Source of the DNA: a virus
Reading direction: 5' to 3' (one strand)
IMG/VR virus record: IMGVR_UViG_3300012920_000139
Span: 1 to 32,262 of that record
DNA: 32,262 nt
Part shown: positions 30,779 through 32,262 of the stretch, piece after piece
How positions within the stretch are numbered: the first letter of the stretch is position 1
Layout: the number at the start of each line of letters is the position of its first letter
Position numbers and translations under genes: made by a program
Notes under the pieces: model-generated
What the model saw: the letters and a program-made list of their open reading frames with translations, nothing else
Told to the model about the DNA's origin: nothing
Database searches by the model: none

Positions 30779-32262
30779 ATGACAATTGTATTTTTACCAC
30801 CTAGTTCGAGCGGCGGCGGCGCGTCATCTGATACACTCGACGATGTTACCGGCCGCGGCGCAACGACGTCAAATGCGGTACAGGTTGGCGGCCTAAATGT
30901 CGCGGGTGCTTATGCGCTGCCTACGTCTGACGGTTCCGCAAATCAGGTTTTACAAACCGACGGCGCGGGCGCGATCTCGTTTACTACGATCAGCGTTACG
31001 GGCGGCCTGACGTATAAAGGTACGTTCAATGTGACAACGGCGTCGCCGAGTCTCGCGAACGCTCTAAAAGGTGATTTCTACATCATTCAAGGTGTCGCGA
31101 CTCTTTACGGCCAAAACTGGACCGACGGCGATCATTTAGTGATTAACGAAGACATGGGCGGGTCGATATCTAATGGAAAGATTGACAAGATCGATAATAC
31201 TGATCTCGTAAGCTCAGTGAACGGGTTAACGGGGCCAGTTGTCCTGAACGGGGCGAACGTCGACGGCGATCACACTGCAAGCAACTACTCGACGGCCGAC
31301 GATAAAATTGAGAGCCATCTTGCCGGAATCGATACGAAACTCGGCACCCTCGGCACGATGTCGACTCAAGCATCAAATAGCGTATCGATCACCGGCGGGT
31401 CGGTATCGGGTATCACCGACATAGCAATCGCGGACGGCGGAACGGGTGCAAGTACCGCGAGCGACGCCCGCACTAATCTTGGCCTCGATACTATGTCGAC
31501 ACAAGCGGCGAATAGCGTGAGCATTACGGGCGGGTCGGTCACTGGTATCACCGACATTACAATCGCCGACGGCGGCACGGGTGCAAGTACCGCGAGCGAC
31601 GCACGTACAAACCTCGGTGTCGCGATCGGTTCCGACGTTCAGGCGTATAACGCGAGACTCGCCGACGTCGCGGGATTAACTGCGACAAATAATCACGTAA
31701 TCGTCGGCGATGGTAATAATTTCACGGCCGCTCAACTTGACCTTAACAAGCTCTCAGATGTGAGCTATTCAGCCGGCGCGGGTATCGATAACTATGTACT
31801 AACATATGATCATTCGTCGACATCTTGGGGAGCAGAAGCGGTCGGCGCGTCATCTGATACACTGGACGCGGTCACTGGCCGCGGGGCGACGACATCGAAC
31901 GCGATTCAGGTCGGCGGGTTAAATGTCGCCGGCGCTTATGCGCTGCCTACTTCCGACGGGTCGGCAAATCAAGTGCTTCAAACCGACGGGGCGGGCGCTG
32001 TATCATTCGCGAGCCTCGGCACGATGTCGACTCAAGCGGCGAATAGTGTATCGATCACGGGCGGGTCGGTCACTGGTATCACCGACATTACAATCGCCGA
32101 CGGCGGCACGGGTGCAAGCAACGCGAGCGACGCACGTACAAACCTCGGACTCGGCACGATGTCGACTCAAGCGGCGAATAGCGTATCGATCACGGGCGGG
32201 TCGGTCACTGGTATCACCGACATTACAATCGCCGACGGCGGCACAGGGGCGAGCAACGCGAG
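30779..32262 (+). CDS. Tail fibre protein, repeat-rich, cut at right edge
   Basis: ATG 30779 opens a frame that runs to the end of the window without a stop (494 whole codons). It is rich in Gly, Ser, Thr and Asp, and carries motifs common in phage tail fibres: IADGGTGAS, ASDARTNLGL, SITGGSVTGITDI, and VQVGGLNVAGAYALPTSDG. Such repeats build trimeric beta-helical shafts, with receptor-binding tip and chaperone regions expected further downstream. A GGGTAG ribosome binding site precedes the start. Two kinds of repeat make the gene prone to recombination. The true length is unknown. Confidence 0.85.
   Translation, partial: MTIVFLPPSSSGGGASSDTLDDVTGRGATTSNAVQVGGLNVAGAYALPTSDGSANQVLQTDGAGAISFTTISVTGGLTYKGTFNVTTASPSLANALKGDFYIIQGVATLYGQNWTDGDHLVINEDMGGSISNGKIDKIDNTDLVSSVNGLTGPVVLNGANVDGDHTASNYSTADDKIESHLAGIDTKLGTLGTMSTQASNSVSITGGSVSGITDIAIADGGTGASTASDARTNLGLDTMSTQAANSVSITGGSVTGITDITIADGGTGASTASDARTNLGVAIGSDVQAYNARLADVAGLTATNNHVIVGDGNNFTAAQLDLNKLSDVSYSAGAGIDNYVLTYDHSSTSWGAEAVGASSDTLDAVTGRGATTSNAIQVGGLNVAGAYALPTSDGSANQVLQTDGAGAVSFASLGTMSTQAANSVSITGGSVTGITDITIADGGTGASNASDARTNLGLGTMSTQAANSVSITGGSVTGITDITIADGGTGASNA
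30821..32007 (+). repeat. Dispersed 161-bp direct repeat in fibre gene
   Basis: The segment at 30821-30981 recurs at 31847-32007, 1026 bp later, in the same frame, both encoding a GRGATTSNA to QTDGAGA module. Many differences fall at third positions, so it is an older duplication than the 135-bp units. Confidence 0.85.
31349..32262 (+). repeat. 135-bp fibre repeats in two tandem pairs
   Basis: Near-identical 135-bp units start at 31349 and 31484, and again at 32015 and 32150, the last one cut by the window edge. Each encodes a 45-residue unit with SITGGSV and IADGGTGAS. The two pairs are separated by non-repeat fibre sequence. Confidence 0.9.

Overview
The window is one continuous piece of a tailed double-stranded DNA phage (or prophage) genome. 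Genes are tightly packed, most on the + strand, and many are joined by ATGA, TAATG or 8-bp overlaps. The order terminase, portal, protease/scaffold, capsid, head-tail joining, tail tube, tail chaperones, tape measure, tail tip, lysis, fibre is that of a long-tailed siphovirus. Several head genes resemble Mu types: a DUF935-like portal, a Mu I-like protease with a probable internal scaffold start, a MuF-like protein and a virion-morphogenesis-like protein. No transposase, integrase, tRNA, rRNA or CRISPR array was seen. The host cannot be named. A spanin-like lysis group weakly suggests a Gram-negative host.

Layout. 1-1256: end of an unknown gene, then three membrane/coiled-coil proteins that look like a lysis group. 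3212-1227 (minus strand): an early operon with an HTH repressor-like protein, a small protein, a 30-residue membrane miniprotein and a RecT-like annealing protein. 3213-3314: divergent control region. 3315-5875: replication block with a winged-helix initiator whose gene carries dyad iterons followed by an AT-rich stretch (a lambda-O-like origin), a DnaC-like helicase loader, a small unknown protein and SSB. 5900-7856: a probable PD-(D/E)XK nuclease with a repeat tail, then small genes, one made of two 23-residue STPR-like repeats. 7897-9658: terminase.

9661-11318 is an insert between terL and portal: an AT-rich orphan gene, a class III nucleotide cyclase with a C-terminal membrane anchor, and a two-TM coiled-coil protein overlapping it. 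A long multi-tier hairpin follows at 11325-11393. 11534-20405: portal to tail tube. 20407-21338: tail chaperone pair joined by a GGGAAAA -1 frameshift site. 21335-29541: tape measure and tail tip. 29542-30397: CHAP-type endolysin and holin-like protein. 30779 to the end: a repeat-rich fibre gene cut by the window edge.

The best candidates for something new are the cyclase plus membrane-protein cassette, the iteron origin inside the initiator gene, the structured element before the portal, the nuclease-like repeat protein and the phage STPR-like protein. In-frame tandem repeats occur in six genes of otherwise unrelated function. All functions are read from sequence motifs and gene order; no database search was possible.
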